A stretch of DNA of 64,000 bases, from contig PTFA01000302.1 in the NCBI GenBank assembly GCA_003342895.1, forward strand, positions 821,959 through 885,958, written 5' to 3'. The notes below the pieces were generated by a model, which ran no database searches, was not told the origin of the DNA, and worked only from the letters and a program-made list of their open reading frames with translations. This stretch comes from Casuarius casuarius. Taxonomy: Eukaryota > Chordata > Aves > Casuariiformes > Casuariidae. Numbering within the stretch: position 1 is the first letter of the stretch; each line of letters opens with the position of its first letter. The position numbers were made by a program, and so were the translations under genes. Of the stretch, positions 1 to 15,000 are shown piece after piece.

Positions 1-429
1 ATGGCAGGCACTTTTATAAAATTTATAGAATGAAATGCAGTCCTGAAGGGTGATGCCTGATCTGATAGCCTCCACACTGAATTTCACTGAGTATGAAAAA
101 TGAGATTTGCTTGAGATGCAGATTTTTAAGTATCTTAAATTAGCTGTCAGAATTGTTGAGATCAGACTCCCTTTCCTTTCCTTGTGATTCCGGTTATTTC
201 TCTGACTGCAGAATAACATGCAGATAAGCTGAATGAAGGAGTGCACTGTTTTGCGGTAATGTGTGTATGAGATGAAAATGGAACTTGTGTGTATTCTCTG
301 TGCATTTCATAAAATTCTAATGAATACAGAGATCCATCAGTCGGTTAGCAGAAGAGCTGTGGGAAATGTGGAGGTCACATTCATAAATGCTTTATATTCA
401 GCACAGGGATGAGATGTTGAATATTACAG

Positions 430-635
430 AGGCAGTGAGCTGCCAGTCGGGAACTGATGGGAGATTCACGTCCTATTCCTGGCGTTGTTGGTGACCTGTG
501 ATGTGACTGAAGGCAAGGCACTTTCCCTTATTTGTCTATATGCGTTGTACGAAATTCAGGACAGGGACTGCCCGTTAGTGGGTGTTCACAGAACATAACA
601 AGACCTTGGCCGTGGTTAGGGAGCCTAAGTCCTAA
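430..635 (+). repeat. MIR-like (CORE-type) SINE fragment, sense
   Basis: Words in order resemble the MIR body: CGTCCTATTCCTGGC (for the 'gttcgaatcccggc' region), CTGTGATGTGACTGAAGGCA with AGGCACTTTCCC (for 'ctgtgtgaccttgggcaag…tcactt'), then GGACAGGGACTGCCC and CTTGGCCGTGGTTAGG, a tail seen in reptile members of this class. Strongly diverged. Exact family cannot be settled by eye. Confidence 0.55.
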
Positions 636-3600
636 TGTACTATGAACCCCAAAAGTAAGTTCTAAAGTTATTCGGCTGACTAGCAGGCTCATTTACACAC
701 ATCTATTTGGTGGTAAAATAGCTCTCTATCAGCAACTAGCTACATGAGTAATCTCATTGACTTAAATGTGACTCCCTGAGTGAGCAATGTTTTAATATTG
801 GCTCCGTAAACTGTTTTAGTCATCGTCAGCTTACAAACTACACACGTAATCCTGCCAGCACTTACACATGGTAGTGCTTTTTACTGTGAGCAATTCTGTC
901 AGAGGAGTCATACCCAGTAGCTTCTGCCTAGTCTACGCCCCCGTGAAAAAGTTACTCTGTTCTGCAGTTGTAAAAGCAGCTAAGTTTCACTGGCAACATG
1001 TTTTCTTTAGTTCAGGGGGAAATGCCACTGTTAGCTCCCCTTCACAAGAAAACCAAAAAGATACTCAGCACCTGTGATGTTGTAAGGAAGAAAGTTTTTT
1101 ATTGCAGCTCAGGCAGATACTACTGCATAACTGACTCATGGCCCTTCCTTCATGTGGAAAATGCAGTCGGTGCAAGTCTGGAGCTGCAAGGTTTCCTTTA
1201 AAGCTCTTTACAGTCTTACCCCAGCTAGCGTTTCTGCTTTGATTACTGCTGTCTTACTTCAGCCCCTTTGTACTCCCTTCTCTAATAGCCTTGGCTTCTT
1301 TCCCCTACTGTGGGCTTTGTGTCTCTTTTCATCCTGTTTCTTTTTCTAAGCACAGAAAAAATCCCATTCAGTAGTATCACTCTTTATTCAACAATCCTTC
1401 TTTCAAGTCTGCTTCATCAATAACATGAACATAAGGCAGTCCTGAAAGATATCTTGCCCTTGTCCAGCTTGCCTGACAGAGCCTGAACATCCTCAGGGGG
1501 CAGGGAGTATATCTCTATATATTTTGTGAAATACTGCATACATAGAAAGTGATGTAAATATACAACTACATCTTATCACAGCGTTACCTGTTCGGTATTT
1601 GTATCAACTGCTGAGGCAAGATAATCACAGACTACAGTATTTCAACAGTTATGTATGGTTGCATATTGTTCCTCCATCTAAATAGGCATAGCAAAAAAGA
1701 TTTAAAGAGCAATTATTATTCTAGAAATAGGGAACCTCTGTAACTTTTCTGTACAGTGCTTGAAGAATATACTCTAACAAAGAGCATTTGTTTGTGGACT
1801 AAAGCGCTTGATCCAAAGCCCAATGGAGGCTCTTCAGATGCATTCAGTGAGCTTTGGATTAAGTCCTTCCTGAGGAACGGATGCACAGTTTTATTCAGTA
1901 CCATTAGAATGACAAAAACGTCAAGACAAAGAATAAAGTTGTCTACAGAGAATAAAGCAATGTTGTCCTTGCAGCAGCTTAAATACATTAGGCTCTATAG
2001 CTAAAAGCCGGTTCTCTAGACTTAGTAAACTGTTTGGGTTGCTCATTGACAAAATATACAGTGCAGAAATGTTTAAGTTTCTACACATAAACACCCAAAC
2101 ACAGTGTACTACACTGAGTGTTCAACTGGGTCATAACTGTAACTACAAATTCCCATTATGCAAACAAATATAACACAGAAATGGTTTATTGACATTAATC
2201 ATCAAAACTGTAATGGAAGAGAGATCAGGTGATTTTTTTATGCCACGGCTCTTTGGGGGATCTGAAACGTTTACTAAGATTGCAGATTATCTGGACTGGA
2301 GACAGACTTTCCTTTGGCAAGTATATCTCATTCAGCGTAACGAATTCCTGATTTCTAATTTGGCCAATAGATGTTATCATGATATAAGTGATAATACGTA
2401 CTGAAGAGCAGAGACATTTGCCCCTGCAGGGAATGCGAAGCTAGAGTCATCCCAGGAAAAGGAGTCCAAAAGGGCAGATGAGCATCTGTGGTGGAGGCAA
2501 GAAGTAGCTTGAAATAAAAGTAGAAGCAAATGAACAGAATGATTAGCAGAAACTGTGCCAGGTAGGACTTGGGACTTGCAGCAGAGACAAAATGTGAAGG
2601 GAAGCTGATGAGAGGCTTTCAAGAGGCATGGGTAGAGACTTTGTAAAAAGATCTGGGGACAGGGAGAGAGAGGATGAAAGCAGCAGACACAACAGGCTGT
2701 TTTTTTTAAAGCAACATTTTGGATGGATTCATGTAAAAATTCGAAACTGAGAGAGGAGTCTGTATTAGAAGAGGTTGTAGTTGTAGCATGAAGACCCTCA
2801 TGATGAATATATGGAGAGACAGGTGGATTTTGAAAGAGCTGAGGAACTGGCATGGTCTGATACTAGAAAAAATGATGAGCAAAAAAGGACGTTATGCAAA
2901 ACTCTTCACACCACCAAAGAATGAAGGGTAGCAAAAGAGCTATTTCTGTAACTATTAAGAATAATGCCATTTAATTTTGACCTAGTCTCATTCAAAATTC
3001 AAAATATTCTCAGCTTTCCCAGACCACAAGTAGGTGCATCAGAAATAGATCCGCATTCTTAAGTCCCATACATTTAAAAATGAGGGAAAATTAATGTAAT
3101 GCTTACATCAGTTTAAACATTAATTAAACACACCAATGCAGATTTTGTCAGGCAGTCTTTTCCTGGAATGCTGCCTCCGGTGTGCTCTGACAATTATGGA
3201 GAAAAATAATCCTTCCTTCTTTGCTTTTACTCCTACATGGAGAACCATTTCAACCTCCAGGGACTGAATTCTCCAGGACTTAAAAGAACAGCAAGGCCCT
3301 CCTTCCATACACATAACCTTTCCAGCCGCATGCCGCTACAGTCTTACTGAGCCCTTCTGCAAATTCTTTATACCTTTTAATCTCCTGAATTTTACACATT
3401 AAAGTACAAATCTTCAGCAGGTAAGCTGCCTTGTACAGACATTTTACCTCACCTTCCCTATATCCAAGGCTGGATGCTTGTTCCTTCCAGCACTAGTGCA
3501 ATGGTGTCACATGGCTCCAAAGAGTATGTGCCATTTGCCTGCAGCGTGGACACCAAGAGTGGAAATCATTAAGTGAGAAAACCAAGCCTACTTGAAGGTC

Positions 3601-4655
3601 CTTAGAAAATCAGAGGCAAGTGGATAATATTCAGAGAAGAAATTCATTGTCTCACGACCAAGAATGTTTTTTCTCAAACAACAGTATCACAGTTTCCTAA
3701 AGATGTGTCATTTTCTTGAACTAGAAAGGGAGGAAGCCCAATGACTCTAAACTTGTGGCCAGGCAGAAGTGCTGGCTGTCCTTGCAGTAAGCTGAGGTCT
3801 TAGCTTCATGGCATTTTCAAATTATCAGAAATGAAATCATGCAAAATGAAGCTATAATGAGATGATAAGGCTACAAGATGATTGTAGACCTCCTAATTAA
3901 AAAATACACTGCATTTTATATGGAAATCCAGTTCTGCACTACCTAAGCCCTATGCATTTTAATGTCTAACTCAAATACTGTTTGAGCAGGCAATTTTATT
4001 TGTCTTTGGATATGAAACTAGGTGGCACATTTTGCACAGGCACCACAGCATGACAGTCTTGTTACTTAGCTTTGACAGTTTCCATGCTGAGGCACATAAA
4101 TAAAATTACAGTGCCAGAGGTCGAACGTAATGGCTCTGATAGCTTTGAACAACTGACAACCCTTTGGCTTCCTTGACCAATGTTGCCTGCCTCAGTCATG
4201 ATATGAAGACTTACTTGAGAGCAATTAGCAGGGAGCATAATTGCAAATGAACACTTAGTTATATGCTCTTACATACAATTCCATAACTGAGACAGATTCT
4301 CCTCTTCATTACCTAGCCCAGCTCCACTGACTTCAGCATGAAGTGAGTTATGGCAGGGGGAGTGAGAGGAGAATTTGACCTGTGAAAAACAGCAATTAGA
4401 ACTGGCAGCAGCCAACTGTGGAAGGCTTTAGCCACGAAAGATAAATGATTTTTCTCCCTGAAACTCACTTGTACCTTGCTTTGGATTTTTACCGCATTAA
4501 CGTCTCTGAATTTCAGCAGCATTCCTCTGGCCTGATATGATGGCACAATATGTCTCTAACTGCTTGAAGAAGCAGGGAAGAGGGGATGGAAGGCCATGTA
4601 GGTTTAAACTTTAAAAGACGACCACAGATTTTCACTGTCTATCCTCACTAGCTTC

Positions 4656-4719
4656 ATATATAGGTGTGTATAAACATATATACATATATCTATGTATATC
4701 AATATATGTATGTATATAC
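4656..4719. repeat. TA/TG-rich microsatellite
   Basis: A mix of ATATA, TGTATA and CATATA units without a single clean period. Confidence 0.7.
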
Positions 4720-6549
4720 TATGCAGAAAGAATCTCTCCCAGACCACTTTTAAGTGTTCCAGAGCACTGAAAATATCAAAGCCTCTGTCATTTGTTGTCA
4801 TCTGTAAAGTTTTAGGTCACAGTGTATATTTGTCGTGCTTTTGTGTGTGGGTGTCCTGGATCTGTTTGGATTTTTTTGTTTTTAAGCAGCTGCCCAGTGA
4901 AATGGATCTTTCCAGAGTTTACAGGACTCGTTTAGGTTCTTTGGTGGTGAAAACTATCATAAAACTGGTGAAAGAGCAAATGTGGGTTCTATATCTTCGA
5001 TAAAACATTCCAGCAAGATAGCAGAATCCCTTTCACTGCAAGACAAATTCTTTCAACGTACTGCTCATTCTGTTAATGGTTTTGCTGAAATTAGGGGCTG
5101 TTCACCAAGATAATCTTCTAGCCTCCTGTAGAGCAGTGTTGCAGAGAAACCAAATGGTATACGCATATGTTATCTTTCTTGTTACTAGTCAACAGTAGTG
5201 ATGGTGAAAAAATAAAGAAAAGCAGCTGCAGTTTATGCTACTCCCACACACAAACACATTCTCCTTTTTGAATTAGAGCTGCAAGAAAGGCTGAAATAAT
5301 AGAGTACAGAGTATTCTGAAACTGCACTCCAAAAAGAGCTGCAAGTATACAGGATGTGTTTTAAGCAGAACAATGAAGAAGCAGCATTTTGCTATTTAAA
5401 AAAGAAGGAAGCAATCTAAAAAATCCCCTAGAGATCATCCCTAAACTTTGTCTTGTTCAATTACAGGCGCAGCTTGGCTAGTCCTGAGCTTATTATATGT
5501 GGCCTCTCTTTAGGAGAACCTTATTTTTCCTATTTTGTCATGGACAATATTACCTTGTTTCAAGAGTAGGATTGAGTGCTAAATCTGTTTACCCTCTTTC
5601 AGTACCCATAATCTGTATTCAGGGGTGAGGATTATCATTATCTAACATATTTTTAAAGAGATTTCTACATTTTATTAAAACTATGCAATTACCATTGACT
5701 TCAACCATGCAGTTGAGAGCATAGTCTGGACTTAGGATAGATTGTTGCTCTTTGTTATTTGTTAAAGTTGAAGGGAAGTTCATGATGGCCCAGGTCTCCA
5801 CCCAGAATAAGGAGACTATTGAAAATAACAGAGAGATGCTGATTTTTATCTGATGATTTCTGTTAATCTTCTCTTGGTCTTGTAAAAAAATATTGCAATT
5901 AGATCTGAGTCCAGATTTTTCATAGTTAATCTAAAGTTGATGCTTTTCTTATATGAAAAATAACACTGCCCATTTGACTGGGAGTAGTATTGCCCATTTG
6001 CAATAGAAGAGATAATTACTTTGTTTTTTTCTCTCTCAGCAAATTCAAGCTTGGAGGGAAATGTCTATCCAGCTGCTTCATATAGTCTTTGTGGAACCGC
6101 AACCCTGAAATATCAGGCTTCCCCCTTCTGCTAAATGTTAGCAAGTTATCAATGAAAAATTCAGCTCTGCATCATTTACTATGACCAGCTTTATTTTCTT
6201 ACCTGCTGGTAAGGATGCTCTTGTATTCTTTATTGAGTTCTCTGTCCTAATATTTTGCTGATTCTGCTCACGCTGCATCGGTAGTAACACTGAGTCAGCC
6301 TCCCTCTTACAAAATTCTGCCATTAAGCCTCCTCCTTCAGTGGGGGGGTCATTATTAAAAAGTGAGACCTCTTTTTTTAAAACCAAGGAGAAAACAACGC
6401 TAAGTCAGATTTTATTCTGGTGTTTTGTTACACTCCCAGTTATTGGAAGTACTTTAATATCAAAACAAATTGCATTCCATAGTCATTGAACTTTTTTTCC
6501 CTCTTTTTAAAATATGACCTTAACTTAAGGTAAAGAAGGTCCAGGGTGT

Positions 6550-6558
6550 GGGGGGGGG
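6550..6558. repeat. Poly(G) tract of 9
   Basis: Nine Gs followed by AGG, in otherwise AT-rich DNA. Confidence 0.9.
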
Positions 6559-8836
6559 AGGTGATATAAACTCTAGCTCAGAGCTTTCGCAGCAGTGGTA
6601 CAGGTCCTGCTTGCAGTATACAAGCTGCCACAAAAAAATACAACACTGAGCAGATCACTGATAGTAAGCACTGCAAAATGTCTGTGGGAACCCCTATGCA
6701 AGTCCATATTCCAAGATGGACTAATTTCAATTAGAATGATTTCAATAGCTGATTTAATCATAACATGAAAGCTTAATTTTGACTTGTTTGAAGTATGAAT
6801 TTTAACCTTACTTTTCCCATTTGTATTGTAAATTATTTGCTTAAAGAAAGCTTGGTTCTTAGTGACTGGTACCCCTGAAAGCATGTTCATTTGCCACTGT
6901 ATATGGACATAACCTTAAATTTAGTAGGGCTTTTTTGCTAGCCAAGAGGATGAAATTCAATGCAATGTAGTCAATTCTAAATTGCTAAGCATGTTTATTC
7001 AATTGTTTATTCAGTTTCATATTTGTTGTTTAATAGCAGATATCCCTCCCTGCCCCTTTTTAATGAAATTGGCATCCAGTCCCTTTTGGGTTTAATTAGC
7101 ACTGTAGAAACATAATTTTGAAAAAAAAGATGCTTTTAAGTTCTCATTTAAATGGTAAATAAAACTAGAAAATATGCTAAGAAAAATATAAGCAAAAGTT
7201 TTCAAAACATGTTTGGTATTTAGTTTTTACTTATTAAAAAAAAAGTATTTGCAATTACTGTCTTTAGCTGATTATTCAGCTGATTGTTCAACATTCTACA
7301 ATCTTAGAGCTAACTGATCTGAGCTTCTCACACACAGTTTTTACTCATAGACCAGAAGTGGATAGTAACTTGCTACATTTTCATCTTTAAATGTTTCTCT
7401 AAACAAAAAAGTTAGTCCTGGGGCTCAATTTAACTAACTGAAGTTAAAGGAAAAATTCCTCTGCACTAATAGCAGAAATCTAAAACTTTTGTTTCAAAGT
7501 GATCAGTTACCGGTCTGCCCCAGTTGAGCAACCTATGGAATCCTTGATTATTATTTTCATTTAGAGAAATGTAAAATATTTTAATAAATTTAAGCATTAA
7601 TATGGGTTCTGTATATTCAAGTTTGCATTTCAATTTAAAAATCCAATTTAAGGTAAAAAAAAGTTGGAGAGGCTTTTATTTTTAGAAAGCTTGTTTTATG
7701 TCTTTATATATATATGCTTCACACTCAGCAATACCAGAAGTCCTGAAGATAAAAGTCTTGACCCTTTAAGAATTCACTTGCTCATTCATTCTATTTCTTC
7801 CCCCAACATCTTATTTACAATTCATTTGCTGTTTCTAAACACATGGCTGTCCATGACCATGCTGAGAGTAACAAAGAAAAAAGAATAGCTCACTCACACC
7901 CTTTTCAGCAAAACTGTTGGTTTTCACACTTTACAGCAGCAATCTGTGCCCTGTTCTGCTAGGTTACCAGGTAAGGACAACCTGTCTATTAATGCAGCTC
8001 TCAGACACCTTTCTTCCCCAGGCTGAAGGGATGCTCCAGATGCAGGTTTCCAATTCATGAAAGAAGCTGGAGACAGCAGCCATCGTTGGCTGGCCCAAGA
8101 AGAATAGAAAGCTTGAAGGAAGACTTGAAGGAGGATTGACTGATGATGAAGAAGGATCACGTATTGATTGCAAACAAGCTGGCTACCAACTACCTGAACT
8201 ATTTACTTTGAGACCTTCCAAGAGCTACACTTTTGTTAAAAATCCTCCAACCATTACACCAGGTTTTGAAACACCAAAGGAAAGACACATCTGTAGTGAA
8301 GAAACACAGCTTACACAGATAGAACCTGCTGTGTAAAATATTCTCACCACAGTCTTCTCGTGGATGAAAATGTGGGCCCATCCCACAGGGTGCTGGTTGT
8401 CACAAAGCATCACATCCAAGCAAACATGAATCCCTAAACTTCTGACAAGCACAAGGCGAAAGAAAACTTACCCTTGCACTCTCCTCTGCTTGGGGACTTT
8501 CACAGGGCCACAGTCCTCTCAGGTCCATCGGCAACATATCCATTTCCCTCTCGCCTACAAAAGCAAAGACATTTTATTACCTATGTGAGAACATGCACTT
8601 CTGAGAGGTTGCTTTGCTTTATTTGGATCCATTCCTATCAATGACGCTTTGTAGCCAGCCTGATATTTCATCAGCATTTTTAAAGAAAGCAGAAAGGGTA
8701 CAAAAACAATGACTAAGAAATAAGTGTCTTTAGACAGCTGGAGACGGCTTTGTGTGCCACGGAGAGTCAGCCACCACTGCAAGAAAACCCAGCAGGTATT
8801 TAATAGGTTGACACAGGATACATCAGACAGAGGCAG

Positions 8837-9082
8837 GCGCAGGACAGAAGTATTCGATTTCGGTGCAGCCGATGCGGGAGCTGATGCTGGCAGGCTGCAG
8901 AAGAGGGGAAAGTGGGTGCAGCCTGGCTCCAGGACTGGCCCTGGCAGCAGCGGTGCTGCTGGCAAAGTCGGGCCTGATTCTTGCCCCGGTGCCCTAGCAG
9001 CGTGTGAGTGAAAGCTAGCCCTCGCCCTGCCCTGAGGGCCCCGGGACACCCTGCAGCGTCCTGACGACTTGCTGCTGTGCGC
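8837..9082. promoter_or_regulatory. Small GC- and CpG-rich patch
   Basis: Fourteen CpG dinucleotides can be counted in about 245 bp, against very few in the surrounding kilobases. No TATA box, gene or recognisable repeat is attached. Both strands are open for long frames here, which is what high GC alone produces. It could be a promoter or enhancer of a non-coding RNA, or a decayed GC-rich repeat. Confidence 0.35.
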
Positions 9083-12000
9083 TTGCCCAGGCAGACCTGC
9101 TCCAAGTGTGCCCATTAGCTAGTTAGTCAGCCTATATTCACCACTGCTTAGCATGTGAGGTCAGATTACGAGTGCTGCCCACAGGGGTACCATGCACATA
9201 GCCTGTAAAGTGTGGCAGAGGACCCTCTGCAATTTTATTTTTACACCAAGCTTAAGCCTTACAGAAGGATATGAGAATATATCTGCTAATTTCGTCTCCA
9301 GGGACAAGCTTACTAAAACATATTAAACCACAGTCTTTTGCTTGATAGCTTTTGGATTTGCTATAACAATGGCAATAACCACAATGAATAATAGTGGATT
9401 AAAGCCAGATTAAATCAGATAATATTTACTCAACTTTGAAATGAAGTTTTAGGGGTTACAGCTTCTTCTCTACACAGAATAAGGATGTATAGAGATTTAT
9501 GTATCACCTCCAGTAGCACCATTGAACATGCACATTTATATTACGGAGTGCCACATCGAGAATGCACCAAATAATATTCTTTATGCTACCGCAGTACTGT
9601 GTGCACCTGTTAAATTTGAGATACTTTTCATTTAATAATGCAGCTTCAAATGGTTCTGCAGTCTTTGGTCAGAGAAGGGCAGTTATTGCTGCCTCTGTTT
9701 CTACTCCACTCTGTAATCTTGCACGTATCTTAAACACACTACTTTTTATGCATACTCCTCAGTTGTGCTACCATTAGCTACCCAAAATAATCTGTGCGTT
9801 GGAGATACCCTTCCATTTTGTTGCTCCAACCAGAGTGCCACTTTCTATCAGCACTAGTCTGTGTCGTAGCCTGTCTATGCATGTACAGATCCAGTGACTA
9901 CAGATCTGTGTCCTTCTAATCTTACTGTCTAGTGAGTCTTCTTGTCTTTTTGACAGCCACAAATAGACATCCTTTATTGTGAGGGAAGACTGCCAAAAGT
10001 ATCAGTGCAGCTTGTGTGATGAAATCTTGTAGGTGCTTTTAAATTTTTCCAGCAGAGGTTCTGCAAACACCTAGCCCCTTCTCTTCCCACGTGCTGACCT
10101 AGAATGTCCACATAGTCCACAGAGCCAGCAGATAGCCCACAACTAGGCTAAAGACTGTATTTAAACCTGTGGAAGTGTGTAATAACCAGATCAGGAGCTG
10201 GCTTTCTTGTGCAGAAGTCCACAAAGCCAATCCTATGACCTTATCACGTGTTTTCTTTACACTCATCTCTGCTGTGGCGTCCTCAGAGCATTACTGCTTT
10301 GGAAGTGACGTGGAAAGAGATACATCTAGTTTATTCTGTGCTGAATACTTTTTTCTGACATTTTTTCTTTCCTTCCTGCTCACTTTGCTAATCTCATTCA
10401 TGTCGAGCAGATTGGAATAATCTTAGGATAAAGAACCCTCTTTTTTTATTCTGTAGAGCATTTTAGCCTGGTGGGGCTCTAAATCTCTCTCATACCTGTA
10501 CGCTCTCCTGCTATACAAATGCAAGTCTAAATTAGAGCTGTGTGCTTTTCTTGCTGTTTCACTAAAGCATCCCTTCATGCTAAGGCCCCTGTGCATCCTA
10601 CTCTGTCTACTCTTCCCAAACCTTCAGCATTTGGTCGTTGTGTGGATGCCTCTATGGCTATGTTTGCAATAGCAAGCAACACAGTACAGCAGGAGTGGAA
10701 CACAAGACTGGAGCAGTTCGTGATGAGGTTTCTAGATCTACACTGTAAGTATTTCAGGATTTTATGTCAGACTGTCTCGTTCCCTGGGCCAAACATTACC
10801 ATAATGTCAGAAGGACTAATCCTTGATCTGGATATTTGTCTTTCCACTAGGGTTTGGAGAATATTTGATGCATTTTGTTTCCTCCAGAAGGATTCTCGCC
10901 TGTGACTCCGCAGTCTCATCACACAGTGTGAATCACTTCACATCTGAAGCAATTGTAAGCATGGTTGAGGAAAGAGGAATAAATTCACTAAAAATCATAC
11001 TACTGCTCTCAGCCAAAATGTTAATATGGACACAGCCTGTACTCACAAAGAAAAGGCAGTCTAGGATGCTAATTGGAGATGCAGGTTGCCTAATTTCATA
11101 CCTGTACTAAGACTGACATTCTGCATAACTTTGGGTAGGCACGGGGAGTGACTTAAATCATCTGTCTGTGAGTGATATTCCCCACTGACGTCGCAATCAA
11201 GTCATCCAAGTCTAAGACTTAGAAATTAGATGTGTGAGAAAGAAGATAGATTCCTCTGTATTTCACAAGTTCATAAATACAATGAGTCCCTGTAGACTTT
11301 ATCTCTGCCCTCTGTATTTGGTGACAAGCCATGTCTGCTACAGCATAGACCTCTGACTTGATCTGCATAAAGGGATATGGCAACTTTACAGTCACCCTGC
11401 GATTAAAGAAATATCTCAAGCATGTTCATATCCATGGACATGAAATGGTCACAGCAGTCCATGCTGCCATCAGCACAGCTGAAGTTTTACATCTCTCATT
11501 GTCTGTACAGCAGTGATGAAGTAGCTCAACCAGAACAGCTGCAGGGCAGCTCCATCAGCACTATTTGGGCTCAGTGGCTTTTCATCCATCTCCATGCTTG
11601 CTAGCTCCCCTTCTGTGCAGCACTGTGCTGACTTATTTGTTTCCTTTTATTTGCTGTTGATTTCAACTGTGAATAGGGTTTGATGGATGACAGGTGTTCA
11701 ACAATAAAGAGGCAGGACAATACAAGAAGAATGAAGCTGAACTAGCAGACCCCTTCCTTAAGAGAGGTATCCGTGCAGACTTGGGAGAGAAATAAGGGTG
11801 CTGCTAATGAGAAGGAATTTGGGCTGTCAGCTAGCCTGTGTAAAACAGGAGAGAAAGCAATATATATTATTAAGAGAAGAAGGATGATGTTTAAGAGAAA
11901 GAGGAAGATACCCAGTTTCAAGTGGTGTAATTGACAGTAAAAATACAAAATATGGATGAAAAACAGGCACCGCTGAGGGATCTAAGAAAACCACTGTGCA

Positions 12001-15000
12001 CACCTACTCCTTGCTGTCAACAAGCAGGGAGGATTTTAGCAGTTGGTTCCTAAATCACAGTACTCCATGGCCTGTGACTGTGGGGATGCAACTCTGTGTT
12101 GGCTAGCTGTGGTGTCAGGCAGCACGCTCATCTCCAGAGTGCTTATTTAAGCTCATTGCAGCCTGTCGACCCCTTTAGGTTTCTGCTCTACTTCTGTACG
12201 GCCTGGAGAAGGAAAGGAAACTTTAAGATGCAATTTAACTACCACAGCACGTGAACTTCCCAAAGGGGCCACCTCTCCTCTAGAAAATATTTGAGTCCAC
12301 ATATAGGAAAAAAAACAAATTTAGTCTCTTAATTTTGGTATAATTTTAACAAAAGAGAGCTCTGTGCTTTCAGAATATGGACTCCATTGCTGAGTGGTTA
12401 AGCTGCTAGAAAACAAATCTGAGCCCCTGCTCTATATAACGGTTAAGGGTAGGCTGGATCCACCTGAAACCAGGCAGCCTACATTTTCTTGAAGAAGAAG
12501 CCAAATACAAGATGCAAGGGATAAAGAGACAAGTTGTAGCATAAGAGGAGCTGAATCAAGGAACACTTTTAGGAGGAAGCTTTGTCTCCTCAAAGCTGGA
12601 TAAAGCAGTCATGAGTATTCATCAGGAAGACTCCTGCGGTGATTGAATCATGCTAAATCAAGCCTGCTTCATTTCTTACATGACAGTCACTTATACCTGC
12701 TAAGAAATGTTAGGGCATAGTCAAATGTTCACTTGCAAAAGAGCTGTAGCAGTTTAAGATGTATTATCCTCTTCAGATGAGACACGTTATGAGTAAGAGC
12801 ACTTTTTGTCCCCCTCAGAGCCAGGTTATGTTACACACATTTGCCAAGAGGACATGTTACTGCTCCCAGTTTGGCTTTTTCTGCCTCCTGATCTGCCAGC
12901 TGGTCCACTGTTTGCTGGGGTGTGTTCTGCCCTGTTCAAACTGGAGTGAAACAGGCCAGCTCCAACCACATAAATTGAGGAGGATCTTTGCTTAACTGGC
13001 CCATTCAGTCTTAAACAGGCTAAGAGGGGAATTCATTTGAACAACAGTTTTCACTTTCTCTGAGCCACAGGCTATCAGTCTGCTTTCTATCGGCTAGCTA
13101 TGACTTCAGTCATTAAAAAGTAAAACCAGACTGTGTCTTCACACTGCAATCTTAGCAGTGCCCAGCTGAGCCAACAGAGAGGTGTCACGTTAAACTCCAG
13201 AGTTTAAAAAGTAGAGAGGAGATCTTCCAGCAAGTGTGCTGACATATTTATTTATTGAGCTACTAAATGGCTTGGCTGCTCACAGATTTCTAGATTGGGA
13301 GAGCTCACATGTGAACAAGAAGACAAAGATATGACTCAAGTGGCAAAGAAAACTGCTCATTTATCTCTCTTTTGCATCTACTTCTCTTTAATGTACCTTA
13401 CCTTTAGGAATTGCATCCTTGCTATACTTTGTAACAATAGGAAGGAAATTTTCTCACCCTTTAGCTATGCCCTTGAGGGCTCACCTCTTAGTGTTAAGAA
13501 AATACGGTAGTACCAAATTCTATAGAGTCTTCAGTCTTAGCATAACTATTACTGAGATTGCTGTAGATGCTGTTTCTCCTGTAATAGCAATTGTCTTAAG
13601 ATCACTAACTCATTTCACCTGTTTTCCTGCATCTGACAGGGTATTATTCACTGGGTGGCTGCACAGGTTATAGAGCTAATGGCTTGATTCTCTTTGGCTG
13701 ATTTGCTTATTTTTCTTCCAAATGTTTTTTTTGCAATTTTCACACTGTGATATGTTTTGCACCTGCATCTGAATAAGATGAGAGTATCCCTACTAGGCCT
13801 AGATAGCAGGAGGGAAAGTCACACGTACTTACGTGCTATTAAAAAAGAGCCTTAGCTGGGTCAGTCCTTGGGGGATGCTGTCTGCGTTGTGACCATGCCA
13901 GAAGCACTGCTAAGAGTCAGTGTTAAAAGCTCAGTCTCCGAAGTTCGGATCCACATTCTAGTTGCAGATACAGACTAGCCCCATTTGGGAAACTCCTAAG
14001 CAGACTTACATTCGTGGTTGCAGATGGAACAGTTAAAGCTATTACAGATGTTCATTGCTGAGGTAGATTAGCTCTCTTCAGCTCAGTCAGGCTTTCAGGA
14101 ATGGTTTAAACTAGCCCGGGATAGCAATATTCTGGTATGGCTTTAGCACGCCTCGGCTGTGTAGGGAAGTGAGGGCAACTTGGGAGAGCAGCTGCATCTT
14201 AAGCCATTCCCTGCAAGATCATGCAGCACCTTTCTCAAACTTTGCTCCTTATTTGTTCTAACCAGGAATTTCTACCTAACAACATTGTTTCCAGTGGCCG
14301 ACAGTGACGAAACCATTGCTAGCAACTGACTGAATTGCTGCAGATTCAGCTCGTGCTTGTGTTTTCTCAGTTTTAACTCTGTGGGCAAACCCCTTTGAAT
14401 CGTTCACAGTAATGGCATAAAATAGCTACATCTGTACTACAGAAGCTACCACTGCAACTGCAATGCAAGCACAAAGGTCTCAGAGCCATAATCTATGTAT
14501 TTTTGGCAATGAAACCTTAAGTATAGACCAGCCCTAGGCTGAAGCTCTTCAAAGAGAGTGAGATTGCAGTGCTGCTTAGAAAATTGCTCCCTGTCTCAAT
14601 GCTTTCTCTGAGAGTGAACAGCTTATGAAGAAATTGAGAGAGAAACACTGAAACTTTTGGAGGGGAAAAAAAAGAAACCTGCAGGAAATAAATGAAAACT
14701 TTGACATGAATGGGGAGGCATGATGAAGGGAAAAACTATGAAGTTATTTTCTCTAACTCACAATAATTTGCCTCAGAATACAGCAGGCATACATCCTCTC
14801 ATCTGGAAACTGCCAGGTAAGAAGTGTGGAATCCTACCATTAAAAAAGCAGATATTGCAGCTTGCCTAGAGTTAGTTCTTGTACATGGCAGCAGTGCAGT
14901 AAAACAATGAATTTATTGTCTCATCCAAGAGGTTGAAAATAGCACAGAATAATATAAAGGAGGGAAGCACAAGCGACTCATGCAAATTCTTCTTAATCAC

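Larger units (their letters stand above)
636..8836. other. Non-coding DNA, nothing recognised except short tracts
   Basis: AT-leaning unique sequence with a TA-rich microsatellite at 4656-4719 and G9 at 6550. No exon with splice sites, RNA gene or clear transposon was seen. Confidence 0.7.

Noticed and set aside
2377..2853. 158-codon open frame on the minus strand
   Set aside because: Cys/Ser/Leu-rich translation of a purine-rich plus strand; no domain recognised.
8555..9115. 186-codon open frame on the minus strand, the longest apart from the PALM2 terminal exon
   Set aside because: It overlaps a GC-rich, stop-poor patch that is open on the other strand too, has low-complexity Ala/Ser/Pro content, no domain and no splice support.
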